Below, in pieces: positions 26,080-34,157 of a DNA stretch of 64,000 bases. The stretch comes from an uncultured Saprospiraceae bacterium. GTDB taxonomy: Bacteria > Bacteroidota > Bacteroidia > Chitinophagales > Saprospiraceae. The notes beneath the pieces were generated by a model. That model had not been told where the DNA came from. It made no database searches and was given only the letters and a program-made list of their open reading frames with translations. The translations under genes and the position numbers were made by a program. The DNA is taken from positions 62,001 to 126,000 of the forward strand of contig CAKZQC010000015.1 in NCBI GenBank assembly GCA_937139495.1, in the 5' to 3' direction. Each line of letters opens with the position of its first letter. Positions within the stretch are counted from its first letter, which is position 1.

Positions 26080-26562
26080 ATGCTATCTAGTCCACAACTT
26101 CAAGTTGCTCAGAGTCTTAACTATTTATTGGCTGATTACGAAATTTACCTGCACAAGTTACTTCGTTTTCAGTGGAAAATACAAGCTTCTGAAAGACCTG
26201 AAATGAATGAATTGTTGGACGAATATACAGATGATGTAGAGCAACAAATAGATAATATAGTAGGACGGGTCATGAAATTGGAGCAGACTCCTGTTAGTAC
26301 TTTAGCAAACTGGATGCGCAAATCAAAACTAACCTACAAGACCGATATAGAATCATCGGATAGAATCATCAATCAAGTATTGGAGGACAGCCAATCGCTC
26401 GAAAATACTGCCTACAACCTCAATCAACAAGCAACACAAGCGAATGATGCACCAACCGCAGCATTGGCACAGCGAATACAAAACAGAAATGCAAAACGAG
26501 TGAACCGATTACTTCAATTCGTTCGTATCAATACGCCAAAAAAGAAAGCCGCTACACTTTAG
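26080..26562 (+). CDS. Dps/ferritin-like protein with altered ferroxidase site
   Basis: 160 residues from the ATG at 26080. The longer frame from 25993 adds 29 residues unlike any Dps. The first helix has the Dps look, LNYLLADYEIYLHKLLRFQWKIQ, followed by ELLDEYTDDVEQQIDNIVGR and a helix from TLANWMRKS. In true Dps the first-helix motif reads HWN, with His as ferroxidase ligand, and here it is QWK. The second helix keeps Asp/Glu residues but not the clear D-x(3)-E pair in register. It may bind DNA or act structurally rather than oxidise iron. The basic C-terminus (NTPKKKAATL) is typical of Dps tails. Confidence 0.72.
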   Translation: MLSSPQLQVAQSLNYLLADYEIYLHKLLRFQWKIQASERPEMNELLDEYTDDVEQQIDNIVGRVMKLEQTPVSTLANWMRKSKLTYKTDIESSDRIINQVLEDSQSLENTAYNLNQQATQANDAPTAALAQRIQNRNAKRVNRLLQFVRINTPKKKAATL

Positions 26563-26612
26563 GTAGATCTTTTTCTATAGTCAACTATTCAATTCACCAA
26601 AAAATAAAAAAC

Positions 26613-26933
26613 ATGCAACAAGGAAAACAATTAACCGACCTAGCCATAATTACTAGCTACCTCAAGAAGGGGAATTTTGACCAATACTTTTATGTGGATT
26701 ATTTTGGTTCTGCTGCCATCTGCAATGGCAATAGATTTGGTCATGAAGCGATACAGATTTGGTCAAGCTTCGAGGCGAAAAACGAGAAGACAGGCGAGAC
26801 GATTGCTCACCTTTACGGGCTGATAACCAATACAGGAGTAAGGGGCATTCTGAAGATATATGAAAACACGCCGAACACTAAACAAGCAAAACAATTTGTA
26901 GCGAAGTGTGTTGAGTCTAAAGGCGAATTGTAG
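26613..26933 (+). CDS. Conserved-looking hypothetical protein, 106 residues
   Basis: Small soluble protein with no signal peptide, transmembrane helix or motif I recognise. Starts MQQGKQLTDLAIITSYLK and contains YFYVDYFGSAAICNGNRF and an alternating beta/alpha pattern ending in the helix NTKQAKQFVAKCVES. Codon use and base composition resemble the neighbours. It lies 50 bases after the Dps-like gene and 93 bases before another small gene of the same strand, so the three may be an operon. No function is proposed. Confidence 0.65.
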   Translation: MQQGKQLTDLAIITSYLKKGNFDQYFYVDYFGSAAICNGNRFGHEAIQIWSSFEAKNEKTGETIAHLYGLITNTGVRGILKIYENTPNTKQAKQFVAKCVESKGEL

Positions 26934-27026
26934 TTTTGGTGACCCTGATGATAACGCTCTAAGCGTTCCAATAGAAGATTAGAATCCTAAATTAAGATTT
27001 ACTAACAAATACCAAAAACGATAACA

Positions 27027-27419
27027 ATGAGCAAGTCTAATACGAAGACAGAGAAAATATATAGCAAAATAAATGGTTGGTTGACAAAAAGAGGTTTTGA
27101 AAATATAAAAGCCAATACAGAAGGATTTGATACGCCTACTGGATTTCAGAAACAAGGACAAGAAGATTTGGTTATACCTGATTTGACGGCATCTACCAAA
27201 GACTCTAAATACTACTTTGAAATAGCCGTAAAACCAACAAAAAGGCAAAAAGTACAACAATTAGTTTCCAAGTGGAAATTGTTGAGTCTGTTGGCGAATA
27301 ACAAAGGAGGCAAATTGTACTTGATGGCACCTTATGGCAACAAAAGTTTCGCTCAGGATATTATAGAACGTTATAGAATTGATGCCAAGTTCATATCGCT
27401 ACCAAGTATCAAAGGATAA
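27027..27419 (+). CDS. Hypothetical protein, possible restriction-endonuclease-like fold
   Basis: 130 residues, soluble. The pattern LVIPDLTA..KDSKYYFEIAVKPTKRQ, then SKWKLLSLLANNKGGKLYLMAP, recalls the D-(x)n-ExK core of the PD-(D/E)XK fold: Asp in a strand, Glu-Ile-Ala-Val-Lys in the next strand, a helix, then a strand. This is an inference from spacing only, since the E-x-A-V-K form is looser than canonical ExK. Third gene of a possible operon with the Dps-like and 106-residue genes. Confidence 0.6.
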   Translation: MSKSNTKTEKIYSKINGWLTKRGFENIKANTEGFDTPTGFQKQGQEDLVIPDLTASTKDSKYYFEIAVKPTKRQKVQQLVSKWKLLSLLANNKGGKLYLMAPYGNKSFAQDIIERYRIDAKFISLPSIKG

Positions 27420-27517
27420 ACGGCTGCAATTTTTTTTATTGCAAGAATATAAAAATACACACGACTAAGCTCGACTTAGTGTTATTACATAAATAGAAAA
27501 AACATACCGTACAGTAG

Positions 27518-28471
27518 ATGGACGCAATAATAGAACAGTTTAATAAGGCAATAGGTCAAATAAAAACAAAAATAGGCACTTGGTTTACAGATATTATTAC
27601 TGCCTTACCAAATTTGGTATTGGCAATAATCGTTTTTGTTTTGGCTTATTTTGCAGCCAAAAAAGTTAAAGAATATACCGCTAGAGGATTGCAGCGGCTT
27701 GTGAGTCAAGCTTCTGTTCGTTCGTTGATATCTAATGTGTCTGCTGCAATAGTAGTCGGTATAGGATTGATATTGGCACTGAATGTACTGAATTTAGAAG
27801 GTATGTTGACTTCGCTCTTAGCGGGTGCTGGTATCGCAGGTTTGGCGATAAGTTTAGCACTACAGGGAACCTTGTCGAATATGTTTTCGGGTATTTATCT
27901 TGCAGTCAAAGACGTAATCAATATTGGCGACTGGATAGAAACCAATGGCTATGCTGGTACTGTAGTCGAAATCACGTTGCGTAGCACCCAAATAAAAGAA
28001 TCAGACAATAATATTGTTGTTATCCCGAATAAGGACGTGATGGATAATCCGTTCAAAAACTACGCATTAACTAAAAGATTGCGTATTACTCTAAGTTGCG
28101 GTGTAGGTTATGAGTCTGATTTGGAGGAAGTGCGTGATATTGCTCAAAAAGCAATTGGAGACCTCTTTAAGCCGCATGAAGGTGAAAAAGTAGAATTTCA
28201 CTACCTCGAATTTGGAGATAGTTCTATCAATTTTCAAGTTCGGTTTTGGGTGGATGCTAAACTCAGTTTAACCGTATTGGAAGCAAGAAGTGAAGCGGTC
28301 ATCGCACTCAAAAAAGCGTTTGATGCCAAAGACATTAATATTCCTTTCCCAATTCGTACACTGATGCACGAAACCCCACTCAAATTGGAGAAAACAGGCT
28401 GGGAAACAAGAGAAGAATTGATGGAAACAGAAAATAGCAAGGAAGGAAAAGATTCCAAAGAATCTAAATAA
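27518..28471 (+). CDS. MscS-family mechanosensitive channel
   Basis: 317-residue small-conductance mechanosensitive channel that releases solutes on hypo-osmotic shock. There are three transmembrane helices in the first 130 residues. The pore helix is Gly/Ala-rich (LLAGAGIAGLAISLALQG), followed by the typical LSNMFSGIYLAVKDVINIGDWIE hinge and beta domain (TVVEITLRSTQI..DNNIVVIPNKDVMDNP). The C-terminal alpha/beta vestibule ends at DINIPFPIRTLM. A short charged Glu/Lys tail follows. Inner membrane. The first gene after an uncoupled small cluster, it carries its own terminator. Confidence 0.95.
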   Translation: MDAIIEQFNKAIGQIKTKIGTWFTDIITALPNLVLAIIVFVLAYFAAKKVKEYTARGLQRLVSQASVRSLISNVSAAIVVGIGLILALNVLNLEGMLTSLLAGAGIAGLAISLALQGTLSNMFSGIYLAVKDVINIGDWIETNGYAGTVVEITLRSTQIKESDNNIVVIPNKDVMDNPFKNYALTKRLRITLSCGVGYESDLEEVRDIAQKAIGDLFKPHEGEKVEFHYLEFGDSSINFQVRFWVDAKLSLTVLEARSEAVIALKKAFDAKDINIPFPIRTLMHETPLKLEKTGWETREELMETENSKEGKDSKESK

Positions 28472-28504
28472 TTGCAACTGAAAACAATAACTCCTCATGA
28501 GTAC

Positions 28505-28542
28505 AAAAGCAGGCTAGCCGAAAGGTGTAGCTTGCTTTTTTT
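28505..28542 (+). terminator. Terminator of mscS-like gene
   Basis: Arms AAAAGCAGGCTA and TAGCTTGCTTTT (one G-T pair) around an 11-base loop, with seven T. It lies 34 bases after the stop. Confidence 0.85.
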
Positions 28543-28567
28543 ATGTTTTAACGCTAGGTAGCAATAT

Positions 28568-29116
28568 TTATAACCGACTGATGGTGTCATGTGTTTCTAT
28601 GATTCCTTTTTTCTCTTGATAGAGTGCACGACAAAGAATCATTAGCTGAAAGAGTATAAACAATGATTGGAACAAAAGAGTCCTTCCTTTATAAAACACC
28701 AAGGCACTTTCTGCATAATACACTAGGAATAAAAACACAACAAGACAGCCAAGTAGGAAAAAGAAAAAGTATAAGATATAAATAAAAAAATTAAGTACTT
28801 CTTTCAATATTAGCTGTGTCCACCGTACGTTTTCTGTTCCTTCCAAATAATACAAAAAAGCAGGACGTAATTTAGCTAGTTTTTGGATACGAGTAATCAC
28901 TACGAAGGAAAAGGAAGGCAGGAACCATATCGAAAACAGGTTTAGCTCAATAAGGTCATGAATATAGGAGAAATAGATAAATACCAGAATATTGAGCAAA
29001 AAGAGCAGACCAAATAATTTGATACACCATACTTGAATCGCTTTGATTTGCAGTGATACAGGAGGCAGCCTATGTTCTATCTCTACTTCATCTAATAACT
29101 GATCCTTTTCGTACAT
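28568..29116 (-). CDS. Hypothetical four-helix inner-membrane protein
   Basis: 182 residues with four strongly hydrophobic helices: about 30-50 (LFGLLFLLNILVFIYFSYI), 58-78, 108-132 (Phe-rich FFIYILYFFFFLLGCLVVFL) and 145-165. Charged N- and C-termini, probably cytosolic. No family recognised. The DUF3124 gene upstream on the same strand ends two bases before this start, so the two are translationally linked and probably cooperate at the envelope. Confidence 0.72.
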   Translation of the reverse strand: MYEKDQLLDEVEIEHRLPPVSLQIKAIQVWCIKLFGLLFLLNILVFIYFSYIHDLIELNLFSIWFLPSFSFVVITRIQKLAKLRPAFLYYLEGTENVRWTQLILKEVLNFFIYILYFFFFLLGCLVVFLFLVYYAESALVFYKGRTLLFQSLFILFQLMILCRALYQEKKGIIETHDTISRL

Positions 29117-29118
29117 GC

Positions 29119-29667
29119 CTATCTATTTTCTTTGATTGAAACACCCATAGTGGAGAACGAAATACCTTGTTGTCCGTTGGTAGAAATCATAATTCCTTCA
29201 AAAATAGGATGCAGATGGGGATTGGTGCTACCCCAATTGATAATAAAATTAGCTCCTGTGCCACCTTCTGTGTCGTTTTCTTCGATGACATACTCAATAG
29301 ATTGCATGGCATCTAGATAAATATCCTGCTCGCTAGGAATATACTTTCGTACTAATTTGCCTTTGGAGTCATAATAATCAATAGCATGAATATAGATTTT
29401 TTCTTTGAGGGAAGTATTTCTAATACTGAGTGTAGCAGTCAAGTTAAATTTGACATCTTTGGACTCGTTGTAGATATCGGAATAGATAGGAACATAAACG
29501 GTATCTTGATACGGCAAGCTATCGACTTTCGGAATGGTGTTATTTTCGATTAATTGCAGGTTGGCATCGCTGTTGATATTGGGTTGGTCAAGCGGAACGC
29601 AGCTATAAAGCAGGCTAGTAGAGAATATAAGAAGTGCAAAAGAGCGAAAAAAAGCAATAGACATCAT
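29119..29667 (-). CDS. DUF3124 family lipoprotein
   Basis: About 182 residues from the ATG at 29667 (the frame extends to an ATG at 29700). The signal peptide ends in lipobox SLLYS-C. The DUF3124 body is clear: TVYVPIYSDIY, FNLTATLSIRNTS, IHAIDYYDSKGKLVRKYI, YVIEENDTEGGTGANFIINW and GIMISTNGQQGISFSTMGVSI. The family is found in bacteria as exported proteins without assigned function. Its stop is two bases from the start of a four-helix membrane protein, so the pair forms an operon. Envelope location is likely. Confidence 0.88.
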   Translation of the reverse strand: MMSIAFFRSFALLIFSTSLLYSCVPLDQPNINSDANLQLIENNTIPKVDSLPYQDTVYVPIYSDIYNESKDVKFNLTATLSIRNTSLKEKIYIHAIDYYDSKGKLVRKYIPSEQDIYLDAMQSIEYVIEENDTEGGTGANFIINWGSTNPHLHPIFEGIMISTNGQQGISFSTMGVSIKENR

Positions 29668-29775
29668 GCAGCCGTATTTTTTGGATAAATTAGTAAGCAA
29701 GCAATTTAATTATTTTTTGACAACATAACACCAATTGGCTTGTTTATTCTTTGAACAACTTCTAAATAAAAAAAC

Positions 29776-30171
29776 ATGAAAAAAGTAGTAAAAACAGACC
29801 AAGAATGGAAATCTGAACTTTCTGATGAAGCTTACAGAGTATTGCGTCAAGCAGGTACAGAAAGAGCCTATACAGGTGAATATTATGAGCATGAAGAAGT
29901 CGGTACATACATTTGTGGAGCGTGCGAAACACCACTTTTTGATTCTACTCAAAAATATCATTCGGGTTGTGGCTGGCCTAGTTTCTGGACAGAATTAGAA
30001 ACAGCAAAGATTACGCAAAAAATCGACAAAACACACGGTATGACTAGGGTAGAGCTTTTGTGTAGCAATTGCGATAGCCATTTAGGACATATTTTTAATG
30101 ATGGACCTAAGCCGACAGGTACACGATATTGTATAAATTCGGTATCTTTGAAGTTTGTACCCAAAAAATAA
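29776..30171 (+). CDS. msrB: Peptide-methionine (R)-S-oxide reductase
   Basis: 131-residue MsrB, which reduces methionine-R-sulfoxide in proteins. The catalytic Cys119 is in GTRYCINSVSLKF. The structural zinc ligands are two CxxC pairs, Cys47/Cys50 (CGAC) and Cys96/Cys99 (CSNC). HSGCGWPSFW and SHLGHIFNDGP are the signature segments. Cys65 in HSGCGWPS may be the recycling Cys. Cytosolic, no signal peptide. The ABC ATPase gene begins six bases after its stop, so the two are likely cotranscribed. Confidence 0.97.
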   Translation: MKKVVKTDQEWKSELSDEAYRVLRQAGTERAYTGEYYEHEEVGTYICGACETPLFDSTQKYHSGCGWPSFWTELETAKITQKIDKTHGMTRVELLCSNCDSHLGHIFNDGPKPTGTRYCINSVSLKFVPKK

Positions 30172-30177
30172 GTAAGT

Positions 30178-30882
30178 TTGCAAAAAATAATAGAAATAGA
30201 AGCCGTCACTAAGGTCTATCAGATGGGCAAAGAAACGGTACACGCCTTGCGAGGTGTCAGTTTAGATATTCTCAAGAATGAGTATGTTGCCTTGATGGGA
30301 CCTTCTGGCTCAGGAAAATCTACTTTGATGAATATGCTGGGCTGCCTTGATACGCCTACTTCTGGCGAATATATTCTGAATGGGCAACGAGTATCAACTC
30401 TGGTTGATGACGAACTGGCAGCGATTCGTAATAAGGAAATTGGCTTTGTTTTTCAGACGTTCAATCTTATTCCTCGACTTTCTTCGCTCGAAAATGTCGC
30501 TCTGCCGCTTGTGTATGCAGGCATGAAAAAATCAGACCGCTTGGATAAGGCGTACGAAGTACTCGCTTCCGTAGGGCTAGGCGATAGAGTTGGGCACCGC
30601 CCCAATGAGCTATCGGGTGGTCAGCGTCAACGGGTAGCTGTAGCACGTGCCTTGGTCAATGACCCCTCGATTATATTGGCAGATGAACCAACAGGTAACT
30701 TAGATAGTAAAACATCGGTGGAAATAATGGCACTATTTGAGCAAATTCATAACTTGGGCAATACGGTTATACTTGTCACGCACGAACCTGATATTGCAGA
30801 ATATGCCCACCGACTGATTCGCCTCAAAGATGGTCTTTTGGAGTCCGATACCTACAACCAAAATATTATTTCTGCCCTCTAA
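30178..30882 (+). CDS. ABC transporter ATP-binding protein (LolD/MacB type), no adjacent permease
   Basis: 234-residue ATPase of the MacB/LolD/FtsE branch. Walker A GPSGSGKS (41-48), Q-loop [12 protein letters not shown], signature [15 protein letters not shown] (145 on), Walker [13 protein letters not shown] with Glu170, and switch His in [11 protein letters not shown]. The start is a TTG at 30178, six bases after msrB. The next in-frame ATG (residue 17) would remove the first strand, so TTG is preferred. The usual MacB- or LolC/E-type permease is not next to it; the following gene is a rhomboid protein. Its transport partner must be encoded elsewhere. Confidence 0.92.
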   Translation: MQKIIEIEAVTKVYQMGKETVHALRGVSLDILKNEYVALMGPSGSGKSTLMNMLGCLDTPTSGEYILNGQRVSTLVDDELAAIRNKEIGFVFQTFNLIPRLSSLENVALPLVYAGMKKSDRLDKAYEVLASVGLGDRVGHRPNELSGGQRQRVAVARALVNDPSIILADEPTGNLDSKTSVEIMALFEQIHNLGNTVILVTHEPDIAEYAHRLIRLKDGLLESDTYNQNIISAL

Positions 30883-30928
30883 GTTACTTTCAATAATTGC
30901 CATAGGCAAAACAAACAATACGGAACAA

Positions 30929-31636
30929 ATGAATGCACTTTTGCTACAAACAACGGGATTTGAAACACTACTACAAACGCCTATTACATATTTGATATTA
31001 GTGATGACGTGTATCACTTCTTATAAGGTCATGGAAGATCCTTACGAGAAAGAAAAATTCATGTTTATACCCTATGCTATCCAAAAAGACAAAAATGAAT
31101 GGTATCGTTTTTTTTCGCATGGCTTAGTACATGGTAGCTGGATGCATTTGGGGCTGAATATGTTCGTACTGCATATGTTTGGACCGCAAGTAGAGCTGAT
31201 TTTGAAATTGCAATTTGGTGCTGCTATAGGCCCTTTACTTTATATTGCTTTGTACGGCTCTGCTTTGGCAACCTCGTCTATTTATAGTTTTTTCAAACAC
31301 CGAAATGACCGTTATTATAGAGCATTAGGAGCCTCAGGGGCAATATCAGCAGTCGTATTTTCGGCTATGCTCATGAATCCGTTTATGCCAATGGGATTGA
31401 TCTTGATATCGGACATAACAGGGATTTGGTTTGCTGCTTTTTTCTTTGGTATTTTGTACCTGCTGTACTCTGCCTACAAGAGCAAACAGGGCAATGATAA
31501 TATTGGGCACGATGCTCACTATTGGGGAGCCGTTTGGGGCTTGTCTTTCACGGCAATCGTTATGCCTTTTTTGCTTTCAAATTTCGTGGATAGAATAACA
31601 ACAGGCAACTTTCAAATCTTTTACTTTGGGTACTAA
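30929..31636 (+). CDS. Rhomboid-family intramembrane protease
   Basis: 235 residues from the ATG at 30929. The open frame to 30830 overlaps the ABC gene and is not used. Six hydrophobic segments are seen. The catalytic Ser137 is in ALGASGAISAVVF (GxSG), and His197 is in HDAHYWGAVWG near the last helix. The oxyanion residues fit HGSWMHLGLNMFVLHMFG (His73, Asn77). It cleaves membrane proteins within or near their transmembrane helices. Natural substrate unknown. 46 bases after the ABC ATPase gene, probably same transcript. Confidence 0.9.
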   Translation: MNALLLQTTGFETLLQTPITYLILVMTCITSYKVMEDPYEKEKFMFIPYAIQKDKNEWYRFFSHGLVHGSWMHLGLNMFVLHMFGPQVELILKLQFGAAIGPLLYIALYGSALATSSIYSFFKHRNDRYYRALGASGAISAVVFSAMLMNPFMPMGLILISDITGIWFAAFFFGILYLLYSAYKSKQGNDNIGHDAHYWGAVWGLSFTAIVMPFLLSNFVDRITTGNFQIFYFGY

Positions 31637-31745
31637 TTTTTTTTTGACTTGCTTTTGTGTTTTTTTTCGTGTAGCTTACATGCTCTTAGGGTAGCAGTGG
31701 TTTTTGTGCTGATTGTTGCCTATTAGTACACCCAAAAAATAAACA

Positions 31746-34064
31746 ATGGCAACGCTTCTTCCGCATCCTCCACGCAAATTTTTAATCGGTAACTTACCTC
31801 AAATAGCAGGCAAAGATACCATGAATAAAATGATTCAGCTAGGGTACGATTACGACGACCCACTACTGGAGATAAAAGTACTGCATATCAAGCTGCTTTT
31901 TATTCATGATTTTGCTTTGGCAAAAGAAATATTGCAAGATGATGAGAAGTTCCCCAAGTTTATAGATGTTCCTGTGGAGCATCTTCGTGAAATAACAGGT
32001 GATGGCTTGTTTACAGCACACTCTCACGAGCCCAATTGGCAAAAAGCACATAATATATTGACCCCTGGTTTCGCCATGAAATCTATACGAGGGTATGTCC
32101 CAGCCATGAAAAAAATATGTGACCAGTTATTGGAACAGTGGGATAAAGTGCCAGAAGGTGAATATATCAATTTGGCGGAAGATATGACCAAATTGACGTT
32201 TGAAACGATTGGTGTCTGTGGATTCGATTATAGTTTTGGTTGTTTTGAGAATGAACAGCCACACGATTTTATACCTGCCATGTTGTTTGCATTAGATGAA
32301 GCAGTGGCAAGAGCCAGAACGATTCCTTTTTTGATCCCATTTCGCTTCAAGAAAAATAAACTTTACAAAGAATATCTTGCCTATACCGATAATTTGATTG
32401 ATAATATCATTCGGAAACGTAAGGAAGATGCTGCTGCCAATACAGCAAAATATGATTTGTTGAGCTTGATGCTCAATGCCAAAGATAAAGCAAGTGGCGA
32501 TAAATTGACAGACGAAAATATCCGTTTTCAAATTTATACTTTTTTGGTAGCAGGACATGAAACGACTAGCGGTCTTTTGTCGTTTGTCTTCTACGAGCTG
32601 ATTAATAATCCTGCTTGGTTGGAAAAAGTATATGAAGAAATAGATAGTGTTTGGGGCGCTAGTGCCGACTATACTGCCACGCACCGAGATTTGCCCAAAT
32701 TCAAGATTATTAAGCAAGTACTACTAGAAACACTTCGACTGTATCCGCCTGTGCCGATTATTAATGTAGCCCCCACCAAAGCTACAACGATAGGAGTAGC
32801 TGAGTATCCTGTAGCTGCCAAGCAATCTTGCCTTATTTGGACGTATCACGTCCATAGAGACAAAAAAGTATGGGGCGAAAATGCCGAACAATTTAACCCC
32901 ACTAACTTTACTCCTGAAAATGTCGCTAAGCGAGATCCTTATGCTTTCAAGGCGTTTGGCAATGGCAAACGAGCTTGTATTGGTCGTCAGTTTGCGATGA
33001 CAGAAGCGACATTGGCGGTAGCTACTATCCTGCATCGTTTCAAGATGCACATCGACCCTGATTACAAATTTGAGCTAGATGAAACGATAACGCTACGCCC
33101 CAAAAATTTCCGTGTTCGTCTCGAAAAAAGAACCGATGCCGATCGTTATTTTATGGAACCAATTGTGACAGAAGCAGAAAAAGAAGTAGCTCAAAAAGCA
33201 ACAATTGTACAGCATCAAACGCCTTTTTTGGTCTTGTATGGCTCCAATATGGGCAGCTCTGAGGATTTGGCGTTGCGTATAGCCAAAGATGCCAAACTAT
33301 ATGGTTTTGATGCCAAAGTAGCCACACTAGATGATTATTCGGGCAAGCTGCCCGAGCGTGGATTGATACAGGTTGTTACCTCGACCTACAACGGCACACC
33401 TCCCGACAATGCCAAAAAATTTCAGCATTGGCTAGAAAATACCAAGCAGGATTTAGCTAAGGTGCGTTACAGTGTTTTTGGCTGTGGCAATAGCCAATGG
33501 GATACCTTCCAAAATTTTCCTAATTTCGTAGATAGAAACTTAAAACGCTTAGGAGCCAGTCGTTTCCATGAGAAAGGATCAGCAGATGCTAGCAACGATT
33601 TTGAAGGAGATTTTGAAGCGTGGTACGCTCATTATTGGCAACAATTAGTAGAAGAGCTAGAGCTCAAAAAGCAAGCGGTCAACGACACCTTGCAAATTAT
33701 GAAAAATGTAGCGAATTATGTTTCTTCCTCTCATCGTCCATACAACAATAGCGAGGCAAGTGTGGCTCGTGTTTGTGCTTATTTTGATTTAGATGCCAGC
33801 ACTTTCGTGCAAATCCATCAAGCACCTCCTATTTTGTTGCAAGATTTATTGAGTTACCAACTTGACCTAGAAGCACCTGCTACGCTGCACCAATTGGAGT
33901 TGCTCATTAAGGCGACAGCCTGTCCGCCCGAAAAAATAAAACTCCAACAATACTTCAATCAGCATGAAGCTAAAGTAGTAGCTCCTAACAAAACTATTAT
34001 AGATATACTCGAAGAGTTCGAGGCTTGCGAATGCAGCTTTGGGGATTTTTTGGGTATGATGTGA
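31746..34064 (+). CDS. CYP102-like P450 fused to flavodoxin, reductase truncated
   Basis: 772 residues. The first 450 are a P450BM3-type heme domain: I-helix AGHETTSG (269-276), ExxR as Glu328-Thr-Leu-Arg331, heme ligand Cys411 in FGNGKRACIGRQFA. An FMN flavodoxin domain follows, LVLYGSNMGSSED (from about 495), TSTYNGTPPDNAKKF, RYSVFGCGNSQWDT and ADASNDFEGDFE. In P450BM3 this is followed by about 400 residues of FAD- and NADP-binding reductase. Here only a fragment of the connecting domain remains (YFDLDASTF, TLHQLELLIKATACPPEK, CECSFGDFL), and the frame stops where PSIRPRYYSIS would begin. The FAD-binding and NADPH-binding motifs are absent. Probably a fatty-acid hydroxylase ancestor that now needs an external reductase or is dying. 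Confidence 0.93.
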   Translation: MATLLPHPPRKFLIGNLPQIAGKDTMNKMIQLGYDYDDPLLEIKVLHIKLLFIHDFALAKEILQDDEKFPKFIDVPVEHLREITGDGLFTAHSHEPNWQKAHNILTPGFAMKSIRGYVPAMKKICDQLLEQWDKVPEGEYINLAEDMTKLTFETIGVCGFDYSFGCFENEQPHDFIPAMLFALDEAVARARTIPFLIPFRFKKNKLYKEYLAYTDNLIDNIIRKRKEDAAANTAKYDLLSLMLNAKDKASGDKLTDENIRFQIYTFLVAGHETTSGLLSFVFYELINNPAWLEKVYEEIDSVWGASADYTATHRDLPKFKIIKQVLLETLRLYPPVPIINVAPTKATTIGVAEYPVAAKQSCLIWTYHVHRDKKVWGENAEQFNPTNFTPENVAKRDPYAFKAFGNGKRACIGRQFAMTEATLAVATILHRFKMHIDPDYKFELDETITLRPKNFRVRLEKRTDADRYFMEPIVTEAEKEVAQKATIVQHQTPFLVLYGSNMGSSEDLALRIAKDAKLYGFDAKVATLDDYSGKLPERGLIQVVTSTYNGTPPDNAKKFQHWLENTKQDLAKVRYSVFGCGNSQWDTFQNFPNFVDRNLKRLGASRFHEKGSADASNDFEGDFEAWYAHYWQQLVEELELKKQAVNDTLQIMKNVANYVSSSHRPYNNSEASVARVCAYFDLDASTFVQIHQAPPILLQDLLSYQLDLEAPATLHQLELLIKATACPPEKIKLQQYFNQHEAKVVAPNKTIIDILEEFEACECSFGDFLGMM

Positions 34065-34081
34065 TCAATATTTATTGACTT

Positions 34082-34132
34082 TTTCCAATAAGGTACTAAG
34101 TACTTTCAAAGTGCTTAGTACCTTATTGGAAA
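34082..34132. repeat. 51-bp near-perfect palindrome after the truncated P450 gene
   Basis: 25-base arms around a single C (34107) with one mismatch. Inner arms read TACTAAGTACTTT and AAAGTGCTTAGTA, outer ends TTTCCAATAAGG and CCTTATTGGAAA. The right arm is closely related to that of the palindrome at 13781. It lies between two convergent genes and could also terminate transcription. Confidence 0.85.
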
Positions 34133-34157
34133 GGTGCAAATAAGATACAATTTCTAC

